DNA of 64,000 nt from an uncultured Corynebacterium sp. (GCF_943914615.1 NZ_CALUCS010000011.1:10492-74491), one strand, 5' to 3'; shown: positions 53,276 through 62,393, numbered from the stretch's first letter. Notes: generated by a model from the sequence alone, not told the origin. Translations and numbers: made by a program.

Positions 53276-54307
53276 ATGACTTCTGCTTATGGACATGGAT
53301 TTGCCACTCTGACCGATTCCGGCGACGTGTTGGACACCTGGTTTTTCGAGTTCGACCTCAACACAGCTGATAACGGTGCCGCTGAATCTGGCACCGCCGG
53401 TTCCACCGAGGCGGGCACGCAGGTGCTCGATCTTTCTGACGCCACCACCTCCGCCCCTGACCCCTTCCGTCCCCTGGTCAATCTGGCTGGCAAAGACGAG
53501 GTCCGCGGCACTCGCCGCGTAGCGGTGACCACTACCATCGCCGATCTGGACGCTGCGCCAGCCGATGCGCACGACGCTTACCTGCGCCTGCACCTGATCT
53601 CTGGCCGCAAGATCCAACCCCACGGCTGCAACTTGGATGGCCTGTTCGGCCTGCTTAGCAATGTGGTGTGGACGAACCACGGCCCGTGCGCCGTCCCCGG
53701 TTTCGAGTCCGTCCGCGCCCGCCTGCAGGCCGAGCGCGGCCCGGTGACGGTCTACAGCGTGGATAAGTTCCCGCGCATGGTGGATTACGTGGTTCCCACG
53801 GGTGTGCGTATCGGCGATGCGGACCGCGTGCGCCTGGGTGCTCACTTGGCCGAGGGCACGACCGTTATGCACGAGGGTTTCATCAACTTCAATGCAGGCA
53901 CGCTGGGTTCCTCCATGGTCGAGGGCCGCATTTCCGGTGGCGTGGTCGTGGGAGATGGCTCCGACATCGGCGGCGGTGCTTCTGTCATGGGCACCCTGTC
54001 CGGCGGTGGTAAGGAGGTCATCTCCATCGGCGAGCGTTGCCTGCTGGGCGCGAACTCCGGCGTCGGCATTTCCCTGGGCGATGACGTTACGGTCGAGGCT
54101 GGCTTGTACATCACCTTCGGCACCAAGGTGACCCTCACCGACGAGGTAGCCAAGCAGTTGGGTAAGCAGGCAGGCGCATCCGTCAAGGCCTCCGAGCTTT
54201 CGGGCGCCAGCGGGCTCCTATTCCGCCGCAATTCCGTCTCCGGCGCAGTCGAGGCCGTCGCAAACGCCTCCGCTGTCGAGCTCAACGAAGCCCTGCACGC
54301 CAACTAG
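53276..54307 (+). CDS. dapD: Tetrahydrodipicolinate N-succinyltransferase
   Basis: The 343-residue enzyme succinylates tetrahydrodipicolinate, committing to the succinylase route. It is the long actinobacterial DapD: an N-terminal domain with an insert rich in Ala, Thr and Glu (about 35-60), then a left-handed beta-helix (GVRIGDADRVRLGAHLAEGTTV, MHEGFINFNAGTLG, GGVVVGDGSDIGGGASVMG) and C-terminal loops. TAGGAT lies eight bases before the ATG, fitting leaderless transcription. The stop is convergent with the rluA-type gene, 13 bp away. Confidence 0.94.
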   Translation: MTSAYGHGFATLTDSGDVLDTWFFEFDLNTADNGAAESGTAGSTEAGTQVLDLSDATTSAPDPFRPLVNLAGKDEVRGTRRVAVTTTIADLDAAPADAHDAYLRLHLISGRKIQPHGCNLDGLFGLLSNVVWTNHGPCAVPGFESVRARLQAERGPVTVYSVDKFPRMVDYVVPTGVRIGDADRVRLGAHLAEGTTVMHEGFINFNAGTLGSSMVEGRISGGVVVGDGSDIGGGASVMGTLSGGGKEVISIGERCLLGANSGVGISLGDDVTVEAGLYITFGTKVTLTDEVAKQLGKQAGASVKASELSGASGLLFRRNSVSGAVEAVANASAVELNEALHAN

Positions 54308-54320
54308 GCTCGTGCATTAA

Positions 54321-55244
54321 CTAGGCCAAGCTCCCCCACTGGGACCACGAGTCTTCCAGGCAGCGCTCGATCTCGATGCGCTGCCTGTTTTTTGATGACG
54401 CCACCAGTGCCAGCTCAACAGCGACGGCACGCAAGCACAAAGCGCCGGCCCCGGGACGGTATTCCGGGTACGTGTCATCGCCGTAAATAGGAGCTCCCAG
54501 ATGATTCATCAGTACCCGCAGCTGGTGCGTGTACCCGGTTCGGGGCTGTAGTTCGTACACGGCGGTGGGAGTGCCCGCGCGTGTGGTTTGCGCGGGTGCA
54601 GCTTCCGCACCGGCACGGCTGGCCAGCTTCCGAACGCGCGTGACGGTCAGCCGTGCCCGCTTCCCGTCCACCACCTTCACCTGCGGGTCGTCCTTGATCT
54701 TCAGCATCGGCAGCTGCACTTCCTGCCACTGCGTCCCGATCTCCGGAATGTCCGCGGCCAGCGCTTGGTAGGTCTTAGAAACCTCCCGGCGCTGGAATTG
54801 GGTTTGCAGGAACCCACGGGTGGCCGGGTTACGCGCGAGCACCAGCAGGCCGCGGGTGTCCCGATCCAGCCGGTGGGCTGCCACCAACTCGGGTTCCTGC
54901 AGACGCACGCGCATCAGGGACTGCGCGGTCGCGCGCAGCAGCCTGCCGTTGGGAGTGGACGGCAAACCGTGAGGTTTATCCACCACAACGGCATCCGAGC
55001 CGGAATACAACACAGGAATGTCCGCCGCCAACAGCTCTGAGGGTTCTTCTGGGAAGTCGGGATAGACCCATGTGGGCGTCCGCCCCGCAAGAACAAGCCC
55101 CGGAACCAGTAAGCTGCCAGGGGCGTAGGGCGAATCGCCCGCGGCTGCGGCCAGGTAGGTGTGACCATCATCGGGAACGCGGCCGCTCAATATGGCTTTA
55201 ACGGCGGATACGCCATGGCGCGGCGGCGGACGCCAGCGTTGCAA
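54321..55244 (-). CDS. RluA-family pseudouridine synthase
   Basis: The 307-residue protein has VVVDKPHGLPSTP, the catalytic aspartate motif AAHRLDRDTRGLLVLAR (HRLDxxTxG), and the C-terminal GYTHQLRVLMNHLGAPIYGD, all hallmarks of RluA enzymes that isomerise uridines in 23S rRNA or tRNA. Target bases are unknown. The frame has only a TTG at 55244 as a usual start, although protein-like sequence (FIPAL) continues upstream without ATG or GTG, so the true start is uncertain. Downstream of dapC by 26 bp. Confidence 0.85.
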   Translation of the reverse strand: MQRWRPPPRHGVSAVKAILSGRVPDDGHTYLAAAAGDSPYAPGSLLVPGLVLAGRTPTWVYPDFPEEPSELLAADIPVLYSGSDAVVVDKPHGLPSTPNGRLLRATAQSLMRVRLQEPELVAAHRLDRDTRGLLVLARNPATRGFLQTQFQRREVSKTYQALAADIPEIGTQWQEVQLPMLKIKDDPQVKVVDGKRARLTVTRVRKLASRAGAEAAPAQTTRAGTPTAVYELQPRTGYTHQLRVLMNHLGAPIYGDDTYPEYRPGAGALCLRAVAVELALVASSKNRQRIEIERCLEDSWSQWGSLA

Positions 55245-55270
55245 GGCGGGAATGAAGCTCAGAGCTCCCG

Positions 55271-56407
55271 CTACCGGGCGGCTGCGGGATCTTCGCCGGT
55301 CAGGCGGCGGGCGGCAGCCTCGATGCGCTCGTCGGTGGCAGTGAGGCCCACGCGGACGAAGTTCTTGCCCTTCGGGCCGTAGAAATCACCCGGGGCGACG
55401 AGGATGCCCTTGTCGGCCAGCTCGGCGACGGTCTCGCGACCGTCGCGGCCCTGCGTGGCCCACAGGTACAGGCCGCCGTCGGAGTACTCGATGTCGAAGC
55501 CGGCCTCCAGCAGAGCGGCCCGCAGCAGGTCGCGACGGTGGCGGTACAGCTGCTTCTGCAGAATCTCGTGGCCATCCTCCACCAGAGCGGCCACCATGGC
55601 GGACTGAATGGGCCCGGGATTCATCAGCCCAGCGTGTCGGCGGATGCCCAGCAGCTCCTGGATCAGCTCACCGTCGCCGGCCAGCCAGCCCGCACGATAA
55701 GAGGCAAGGTTAGAAGTCTTCGACAGGGAGTGCACGGCAATCAGGTTGGTGAAGTCTCCCCCGCACACCTCCGGATCCAGGATCGACACGGGGCGCTCCT
55801 CTCCCCACCCCAGGCCCAGGTAGCACTCGTCGGAGACGATGATGGTGCCGCGCTCACGGGCGAACTCCACGAACTTGCGCAAGTGATCCACACCCAGCAC
55901 CTGGCCGTGCGGGTTCGCCGGGGAGTTCAGGTAGATCAGCGCCGGAGTCTGCGGCCCCAGCTTCAGCAGCGAATCGCTGCGCAGCACATCGGCTCCGGCC
56001 AGGCGGGCGGAGACCTCGTAGGTCGGATAAGCCAGCTCCGGGATCACCACCGTATGCCCCGCTCCGATCCCCAACAGGGTGGGCATCCAGGCGATGGCTT
56101 CCTTAGTGCCGATCACCGGCAGCACCTGGGTATCGGCATCCAGCCCCCGTACCTGGAAGCGGCGCTCCATCGCCCCCACGATGGCCTCACGCAACTCCTT
56201 GGTGCCCTTCGTCTGCGGGTAGCCTGGCTCCGCAGCGGACTCCGTCAGCGCCAGCTGAATCGCCGGAGAAACCGGATCTACAGGAGTGCCGACCGATAGA
56301 TCCACGATCCCATCTGGGTGGCTCGTCGCCTTGGCTTTAGCCTCGGTAAGCGAGTCCCACGGGAAGTCGGGCAGTCGGTCGGCTACTTTGGTGCGCTTGA
56401 AGGTCAT
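55271..56407 (-). CDS. dapC: N-succinyldiaminopimelate aminotransferase
   Basis: The 378-residue fold-type I PLP enzyme has GIVDLSVGTPVDPVSP at the start, the PLP lysine in SLSKTSNLASYRAGW, and RVGLTATDERIEAAARRL at the end. It transfers the amino group to N-succinyl-2-amino-6-ketopimelate, between DapD and DapE steps. Position after ferredoxin and before mshB matches actinobacterial dapC, which is why I assign this rather than a general aspartate aminotransferase. TATAGA lies eight bases before the ATG. Confidence 0.9.
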   Translation of the reverse strand: MTFKRTKVADRLPDFPWDSLTEAKAKATSHPDGIVDLSVGTPVDPVSPAIQLALTESAAEPGYPQTKGTKELREAIVGAMERRFQVRGLDADTQVLPVIGTKEAIAWMPTLLGIGAGHTVVIPELAYPTYEVSARLAGADVLRSDSLLKLGPQTPALIYLNSPANPHGQVLGVDHLRKFVEFARERGTIIVSDECYLGLGWGEERPVSILDPEVCGGDFTNLIAVHSLSKTSNLASYRAGWLAGDGELIQELLGIRRHAGLMNPGPIQSAMVAALVEDGHEILQKQLYRHRRDLLRAALLEAGFDIEYSDGGLYLWATQGRDGRETVAELADKGILVAPGDFYGPKGKNFVRVGLTATDERIEAAARRLTGEDPAAAR

Positions 56408-56483
56408 GCTTGTACTCTATACCGCCTGTTTGGCGCGCCCGGCGCTAACCGGTGCAAGTGTGGGCGTCAATAAAGAAAAGCAG

Positions 56484-56801
56484 TTAGGCCTGCGGCGGCA
56501 GGTTGGCGATCAGCTCCGCGTCGAAGTCCTGCGGCCCCAGCTTGGCGGCACCGCCCGGGGAACCCAGATCGTCGAAGAACGCAGCGTTAGCGTCGTTGTA
56601 CTCTTCCCACTCGTCCGGCACGTCATCTTCGTAGAAGATGGCCTCAACCGGGCAGACAGGCTCGCAGGCGCCACAGTCCACGCACTCATCCGGGTGGATG
56701 TACAGCATGCGCTTGCCTTCGTAGATGCAGTCAACAGGGCACTCTTCTACGCAAGCGCGGTCCAAAACGTCTACACAGGGCTGCGCGATCGTGTAGGTCA
56801 T
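56484..56801 (-). CDS. fdxA: 7Fe-type ferredoxin
   Basis: The 105-residue protein has the spacing for a [3Fe-4S]/[4Fe-4S] pair: CVDVLDRACVEECPVDC for the first centre and CVDCGACEPVCP for the second. It carries electrons between cytoplasmic enzymes, for example to P450s. The C-terminal extension (about 45 residues, acidic) is typical of mycobacterial FdxC/FdxA. TAGGTA lies eight bases before the ATG; dapC follows after 76 bp. Confidence 0.92.
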   Translation of the reverse strand: MTYTIAQPCVDVLDRACVEECPVDCIYEGKRMLYIHPDECVDCGACEPVCPVEAIFYEDDVPDEWEEYNDANAAFFDDLGSPGGAAKLGPQDFDAELIANLPPQA

Positions 56802-56870
56802 TGTCTAAATACCTACCCTTTCTGAAAAGTTCGTCATACTCCACAGAGCTCTCTTTGAGCTTCTATTCTG

Positions 56871-57320
56871 TCACTTCACCGGTTCTAGTGAAAACTGAGG
56901 GCGAAGTGGCCACGCGGCCGCTGCCATACCGACCACCAACAGCAGCATAGACCACACGGTCTGTGGCATTAACGTCGCCTCGCCGAAAGGAAGCTCCGGC
57001 CACATTACCGCCAGCAGATAGCCGGCCAGCCACACGAGCGCGGGAATGCCCGCTATCAGCTTGTTATCAGTCCACAGAAGGGCGGTTTTCGTCACCGCGC
57101 GGTTAAAGAAGAACGCAAACAAGATGGTCCACGGCAGCGGCACCAGCGTGTCCCCCACCGTAATGCGCGAGCCGATGTATAAAACGCTGATGAACAGCCC
57201 GAACAGCGCGCCGATGGAGAGCCAGACGATGCCGGAAATGCGCTCAGCGCGCGTCGTATCTTGGCGTGCCTGACTCTTGGTGGGGTGGCCCCAGTTGGGC
57301 TCGTCTTTCTTCGCGTTCAC
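56871..57320 (-). CDS. Four-helix membrane protein (Rv1171-like)
   Basis: The 149-residue protein has a charged N-terminus (NAKKDEPNWGHP) and four hydrophobic segments at about 31-53, 61-76, 87-104 and 119-137. I assign no function; a small membrane protein, recalled as Rv1171, also sits next to mshB in M. tuberculosis. The frame extends to 57365, but GTG 57320 is chosen because TAGGAT lies eight bases upstream. Confidence 0.7.
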   Translation of the reverse strand: MNAKKDEPNWGHPTKSQARQDTTRAERISGIVWLSIGALFGLFISVLYIGSRITVGDTLVPLPWTILFAFFFNRAVTKTALLWTDNKLIAGIPALVWLAGYLLAVMWPELPFGEATLMPQTVWSMLLLVVGMAAAAWPLRPQFSLEPVK

Positions 57321-57394
57321 GTCGAACCATCCTAGTGCCCTACTCCGTAGGACCTCCAAGGCCACGCGGTGTGGGGCTTAAGTGCCCCGCCGTC

Positions 57395-58405
57395 TCAGAC
57401 CAGCTGTTCTCCCAGCTTCCGGGCGAAGAAATCCGCGGGCACACCGGGGGCCGTCCAACCCACCCGATAGCTTTCACTGTCCAGCAGTGGCTGCGTGATG
57501 AGGTTCGACAGGCAGAACAGAGTGGTTGCTGTGGGCGCCGGCGGGTTAGAGTTCCGCACTTGATCGTTGACGTCCGAGGCCGTGCCATCGGCCACCCAAA
57601 TCTGGGTGGCGTGGGCACGCATGGCGGCCTGCTTGGCCGCCACGTCCTCGGCGGTGCCGTGGATTACCAGATCGACCTCCGCAGAGGGCACGGTGGCGAT
57701 CTCCCCTGCAGCAGGCAAGGTCCAGCCTTCGGGCACGGCCGCCGAGTTCTCCTCGAGGCCTTGCAGACCCTCGGCGAACTTCTCTTCCTCCGTCACGCAC
57801 CACAGCACCTGGCTGGGGACGAATACATCTGCGCCCGCTCCGTCAGCAGCCGCAGCCGCGCTACTCAGCCGCCGCACTGCCTCGTGCACAATGCGATGCG
57901 CCTGCTTGTGATCCGGGTGCCCGTAGCCACCGTCAGCGGCATACGTCAGGATCACCTCCGGTCGGATACGCTGAATCTGCTGGATCAGCTGCTCAACCTG
58001 CGTATCCAGCAAGTCCTGCGCTGCCTCCGTCTCGCGCGCAAAAGCCCGCGGATGGCGGATGGACTCGCTGCCCTCCATGCCCGAATCCCGCCAGGCACCG
58101 CAGCCGCCTAGAAGGTTCGGCCCGTGTTGAACCCCCAGCGCGCTGAGCGCCCGCTGCAGCTCCGCGATACGGTAACCACCGAGCATTCCCGTGCCGTGCT
58201 CGTACTGCTGGGCGTCCACAAGAGCTTGGTACTTCTCCCCGATCACCTCGCCTTCCTCGCCGAGGGTGCAGGTGAGCACGGCAACGTCGTGGCCCAGCCG
58301 CCGTGCCTTTGCCAGCGCCAGCCCCGTCCACAGGGTCTCGTCGTCCGGGTGCGCATGCACCGCCATCACGGTGATCTTCTGTGTTTTGGCGGGGGTGCTG
58401 GTCAC
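57395..58405 (-). CDS. mshB: Mycothiol synthesis deacetylase MshB
   Basis: The 336-residue LmbE-type zinc deacetylase has AVHAHPDDETLWTG (metal His and Asp/Asp), and YGHPDHKQAHRIVHEAV, the third metal ligand. MshB removes acetate from GlcNAc-Ins, the second step of mycothiol synthesis; mycothiol replaces glutathione in actinobacteria. GTG 58405 is the start with AGGAGG eight bases upstream. It follows the LpqW gene by 3 bp, so it is cotranscribed with typA and lpqW. Confidence 0.92.
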   Translation of the reverse strand: MTSTPAKTQKITVMAVHAHPDDETLWTGLALAKARRLGHDVAVLTCTLGEEGEVIGEKYQALVDAQQYEHGTGMLGGYRIAELQRALSALGVQHGPNLLGGCGAWRDSGMEGSESIRHPRAFARETEAAQDLLDTQVEQLIQQIQRIRPEVILTYAADGGYGHPDHKQAHRIVHEAVRRLSSAAAAADGAGADVFVPSQVLWCVTEEEKFAEGLQGLEENSAAVPEGWTLPAAGEIATVPSAEVDLVIHGTAEDVAAKQAAMRAHATQIWVADGTASDVNDQVRNSNPPAPTATTLFCLSNLITQPLLDSESYRVGWTAPGVPADFFARKLGEQLV

Positions 58406-58408
58406 GGG

Positions 58409-60235
58409 TTAATCCTCCTGGAGGGCGTTTTCTGCGGCGTTGCGTTTGTTTTCCTCGATGGGGCTCAGGGTCCACCGTGGCGCCGAAATCAGCACCGAGC
58501 TGCTGTTATCTAATGGCCAGTCTTCCAGCCCCGGGGTCGGCCCATTGAGCCTGTCCGACGTCACTACGGTGAATCGATCAGACAGGATTGGCAGCACCGT
58601 GGAGATCTCCGCAATCCGCTCGTCCAGCTTCTCGCGCTCGTCGTTGAGCTCGGCGCGACCTTCGCTGAGCCTGTTGAGGCGTTCTTCCAGGTCACGGTCG
58701 CAAGTGCCGCTGAGGTTGCCGCCCTTTGGGATTTTGGGGCGTGACGCCCCTTCGTCCCTGCTGTCGCTACGTTCAGCTGGTTCCTTAGAGTCTGCGTCGC
58801 CGGACGGATCCGCAGAGCCCTCCTCTTCGGGCATAGCGGTGCAACCGTACTGTTCCACGTAATCGAAGGTGGCCTGCGGGCTGCGTTGCCACGTCACCAC
58901 ACCGTCGATGTCTCCCTGCTCCACAGCTGTACCGAGTATCTCTCCAGCCTTGCCCGTGCGCACGGTAGCGGGAATTCCCGAGTGCAGCAGCTGATCCACG
59001 ACAGAGCGGGCGGCATCCACCGCCACCTGATCGTCAGTGACTGCGCCGATGACGATGCCGTCGGGGCGCTGGTCGGATTGCAGGTCGCGTGGCATCTTCC
59101 CGGCGGTCTTCGGGGTGACGTTCCAGCGCGGGGCTTCTACCTCCGGATCCTGGGAGACGATTCGTGCAATTCTTTCCGCGTTGATCGCCCCCAGTACCCG
59201 ACGACGGGTTTCTTGGTCAGCGAAAATCGGGCTGGCCTGATTGAGCTGCAGGTTCAGCTGCACTCCCCGCGCAGTGTTGCGTATCTGCGTGTAGGGCAGC
59301 TGGTTCAGTGCCAGATCGGTGGTGGCCGAACGGTGGGGCATGTACATCTGGATCTGCTCAGTGCGCATCATCTGCGCACCAGTGGACTCATTAGGAACGG
59401 CAGTGAAACGGATAATGTCCGTCTTGGCTGCCTTTGATCCCCAGTAGCGGTCGTTACGCTGCAGTTCCAGCAGGCCACGCCCCTCGTCCACAGACTTCAC
59501 GGAGAACTGCCCCGCAGACGCGACGGATCCCCCGTCCATCATCGTGTCGAAGCTACGCCCCTCCGCCCGGTAAATATGGCTGGGCAAAAGGTGCGTAAAT
59601 AGTCGTTTCCAGGTGCTCAAAGGCTTATCGAAGGTGACCTTGAAGCTCTTTTCCTTCTTCTCCGGTTCGATGGAGGTGATGTGGCGGTACAGCCCTTTCG
59701 CCTCCGCGAGGGGCTCGTCCACAATCGCTTTATGCAGGTATTGGAAATCGGAGATAGTGATGGGCGTGCCATCGGACCACTGCGCCTCCGGGTGGAGGGT
59801 ATAGACCACTTCCGTCGGGTTCTCCCGATCGTTTGGCCTGACCTCGCGGATCAGATCATCGTTGAGGTTCTCCCCCATCGAGCCATCTGTGTAGACGCTC
59901 GGCAGGGTCAGGTCGGCAACCGCCGCCACTACCGGGTTTCGGTTGCCCACCAGGTGCGGGTTGAGGTTGCCAGTGAAGCGATCCACGCCCACCGTGATCT
60001 CCCGCAGACTCTCATCAACCGGCTGCGGCTGCTGAGTTTGAGTGGAGGCGGAGGGGTCTTCCACCGTCGGAGCCTCGCCCGGGTTCGCCTGGCAGGCAGC
60101 CAGCGTTAAGGCGAGAGTTGCCGACGTTAGGGCAGTCGCAGCGGTGGGCGTCACACCCCAGAAACCGCGACGGTGCGCGCCGGAGGAACGGCGCGCCGGC
60201 GAGCTAGACGGTGGAAAGAGCGAGAACAAGGGCAA
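58409..60235 (-). CDS. lpqW: LpqW-like substrate-binding-family lipoprotein
   Basis: The 608-residue protein has an arginine-rich n-region with RRGFWG, a hydrophobic stretch and lipobox LAACQ, then an extracytoplasmic solute-binding family 5 (DppA/OppA-type) fold. The RR pair suggests possible Tat export. Place between typA and mshB matches mycobacterial lpqW, which regulates PIM/lipoarabinomannan synthesis rather than transport. The start is a TTG at 60235, close to the typA stop; GTG 60154 would lose the basic residues. An Asp/Ser/Glu-rich insert lies near 470-500. Confidence 0.85.
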   Translation of the reverse strand: MPLFSLFPPSSSPARRSSGAHRRGFWGVTPTAATALTSATLALTLAACQANPGEAPTVEDPSASTQTQQPQPVDESLREITVGVDRFTGNLNPHLVGNRNPVVAAVADLTLPSVYTDGSMGENLNDDLIREVRPNDRENPTEVVYTLHPEAQWSDGTPITISDFQYLHKAIVDEPLAEAKGLYRHITSIEPEKKEKSFKVTFDKPLSTWKRLFTHLLPSHIYRAEGRSFDTMMDGGSVASAGQFSVKSVDEGRGLLELQRNDRYWGSKAAKTDIIRFTAVPNESTGAQMMRTEQIQMYMPHRSATTDLALNQLPYTQIRNTARGVQLNLQLNQASPIFADQETRRRVLGAINAERIARIVSQDPEVEAPRWNVTPKTAGKMPRDLQSDQRPDGIVIGAVTDDQVAVDAARSVVDQLLHSGIPATVRTGKAGEILGTAVEQGDIDGVVTWQRSPQATFDYVEQYGCTAMPEEEGSADPSGDADSKEPAERSDSRDEGASRPKIPKGGNLSGTCDRDLEERLNRLSEGRAELNDEREKLDERIAEISTVLPILSDRFTVVTSDRLNGPTPGLEDWPLDNSSSVLISAPRWTLSPIEENKRNAAENALQED

Positions 60236-60237
60236 TT

Positions 60238-62154
60238 TTAAGAGTTCTTATTGCGCTGCTTCTCGCGGGAACGGGCACGGGCGCGATCGGTGGCGTTCAA
60301 GGTCACCTTTCGCACGCGGATGACCTCCGGGGTCACCTCAACGCACTCGTCGAAGCCACAGAACTCCATGGCCTCTTCCAGGGTCAGGGTGCGGGCCTTA
60401 GCCAAGGTCACCGTCGCGTCCGCGGTTGCGGAACGCATGTTGGTCAGCTTCTTTTCCTTGGTGATGTTGATGTCCATGTCCTCGTCACGGTTGTTAGCGC
60501 CGACGACCATGCCCTCGTAGGCCTCTGCACCCGGCTCGACGAAGAAGGTGCCGCGATCCGCCAGCTGGATCAGCGCGTAGGCGGTGATCTGACCGGAGCG
60601 GTCGGCAACCAGGGAGCCGGAAGCACGGCCCTTGATCTCGCCCGCCCACGGCTCGTAACCAGCGGAGTAGCTGTTGGCGATGCCGGTGCCGCGGGTTTCG
60701 GTCATGAACACGGTGCGGAAACCAATCAGGCCACGGGCCGGAACGATGAACTTCATGCGGATCCAGCCGGTGCCGGTGTTGTCCATGGACTCCATGCGAC
60801 CCTTGCGGGCGGCCAGCAACTGGGTGACGGCACCGAGGTGCTCCTCCGGGACGTCGATGATGAGGTTTTCGTAGGGCTCGTGAACCGTACCGTCGATGGT
60901 GCGAGTAACCACCTGCGGCTTACCGACGGTCAGCTCGAAGCCTTCGCGACGCATGGTCTCCACCAGCACGGACAGAGCCATCTCGCCACGACCCTGAACC
61001 TCCCAGGCATCCGGGCGCTCGGTGGGCAGCACGCGCAGGGAGACGTTACCGATCAGCTCCTGATCCAGGCGGGCCTTGACCATGCGGGCGGTCAGCTTGT
61101 CGCCGCCGCCGCGGCCGGCCATCGGGGAGGTGTTCACGCCGATGGTCATGGAGATCGCGGGCTCGTCGACGGTGATGCGCGGCAGGGCAACCGGGTTCTC
61201 GGGATCGGCCAGGGTATCGCCGATCATGATGTCCTCGATGCCGGAAATGGCGGCGATGTCACCGGCAATCATCTCGTCGGCCGGCACGCGGGTCACTCCC
61301 TCGGTACGCAGCAGCTCGGCCACCTTGGCGGTCTTGACGTGCTCCTTGCCGTCCTCGTCGTAGTGGATCCAAGCGACCTGCTGGCCCTTGCGCAGTCGGC
61401 CGGCGTGGATACGCACCAGACCAATGCGGCCCAGGAAGGAGGAGGAGTCCAGGTTGGTGACGTGCGCCTGCAGCGGACCATCCACGTCTGCAGAAGGCTC
61501 CGGAAGAACGTCGTAGAGCACGTCAAACAGCGGCTGCAGATCCTCGGAGTCCGGGACGTTGCCGTTGCCTGGGTTCTCGGTGGATGCCTTGCCCTCGCGG
61601 CCGGAGGTGTAGAGCACCGGCAGGTCCAGCAGCTGCTCAGCAGCCTCTGCGGCCTCGTCATCCTCCAGGGTGGAGGCCAGCTCCAGCAGCAAGTCCTGAG
61701 ACTCTTCGACTACCTCATCGATGCGGGCGTCCGGGCGGTCGGTCTTGTTCACGCAGATGATCACCGGCATCTTGGCAGCCAGGGCCTTACCCAGCACGAA
61801 ACGGGTCTGCGGCAGTGGCCCCTCAGAGGCGTCAACAAGAAGAACCACACCGTCCACCATGGACAGGGCGCGCTCGACCTCACCGCCGAAGTCAGCGTGG
61901 CCGGGCGTATCGATCACGTTGATGATCAGGTCGCTGCCCTCTTTACCCAGACCCTTGCGGTGGATGGCGGTGTTCTTCGCCAGGATCGTGATGCCCTTTT
62001 CCCGTTCCAGGTCGCCGGAGTCCATCACGCGCTCTTCAACTTCGCCGTGCGAAGAGAAGGCGCCGGACTGGTGCAGCATGGCGTCGACGAGAGTGGTCTT
62101 GCCGTGATCGACGTGCGCGACGATGGCGACATTGCGGAATTCAGTCAAAGACAC
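60238..62154 (-). CDS. typA: Translational GTPase TypA/BipA
   Basis: The 638-residue protein has the translation-GTPase motifs AHVDHGKTTLVDA (G1), DTPGHADFGGEV (G3) and NKTDRPDAR (G4), then domains II/III and the TypA-specific C-terminal domain (AYEGMVVGANNRDEDMDIN). It binds the ribosome and acts in stress and assembly. GTG 62154 is the start, with AAAGGAAAG nine bases upstream. First gene of typA-lpqW-mshB. Confidence 0.95.
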   Translation of the reverse strand: MSLTEFRNVAIVAHVDHGKTTLVDAMLHQSGAFSSHGEVEERVMDSGDLEREKGITILAKNTAIHRKGLGKEGSDLIINVIDTPGHADFGGEVERALSMVDGVVLLVDASEGPLPQTRFVLGKALAAKMPVIICVNKTDRPDARIDEVVEESQDLLLELASTLEDDEAAEAAEQLLDLPVLYTSGREGKASTENPGNGNVPDSEDLQPLFDVLYDVLPEPSADVDGPLQAHVTNLDSSSFLGRIGLVRIHAGRLRKGQQVAWIHYDEDGKEHVKTAKVAELLRTEGVTRVPADEMIAGDIAAISGIEDIMIGDTLADPENPVALPRITVDEPAISMTIGVNTSPMAGRGGGDKLTARMVKARLDQELIGNVSLRVLPTERPDAWEVQGRGEMALSVLVETMRREGFELTVGKPQVVTRTIDGTVHEPYENLIIDVPEEHLGAVTQLLAARKGRMESMDNTGTGWIRMKFIVPARGLIGFRTVFMTETRGTGIANSYSAGYEPWAGEIKGRASGSLVADRSGQITAYALIQLADRGTFFVEPGAEAYEGMVVGANNRDEDMDINITKEKKLTNMRSATADATVTLAKARTLTLEEAMEFCGFDECVEVTPEVIRVRKVTLNATDRARARSREKQRNKNS

Positions 62155-62354
62155 AGATCCGAACTTTCCTTTACTTGGGTATTTAAGGTCTTGGGTTCAA
62201 GCTAGTTGTGCAGCGTAGGCACTTCAGGGGAACCTTTCACAGCCTACTCCTGTAGTCCTCCACAATAACGCATAGGGTGCGAAGAAGTTTTTCCTAAAAC
62301 CTTGAGAATTGCTTGAAGACTGGTGCTATTGTTTACAAAAGGTTCCTAGCGAAC

Positions 62355-62393
62355 GTTACTAGCGTGACAAATGTGACAGATGTGACTAATGTG
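62355..62393 (+). promoter_or_regulatory. 9-bp tandem array (GTGACWNAT) upstream of secreted gene
   Basis: GTTACTAGC, GTGACAAAT, GTGACAGAT and GTGACTAAT follow one another without gaps, starting at 62355, 62364, 62373 and 62382, then GTG at 62391. The 9-mer direct-repeat form resembles sites of the response regulator MtrA. The array lies 61-99 bp before the start of the secreted protein, and a TATTGT hexamer (62327-62332) lies upstream. The gap 62155-62453 holds nothing else I can name. Confidence 0.55.

Noticed and set aside
60211..62205. 664-codon open frame on the plus strand
   Set aside because: Antisense shadow of typA with low-complexity His/Gln/Gly-rich product and no domain.
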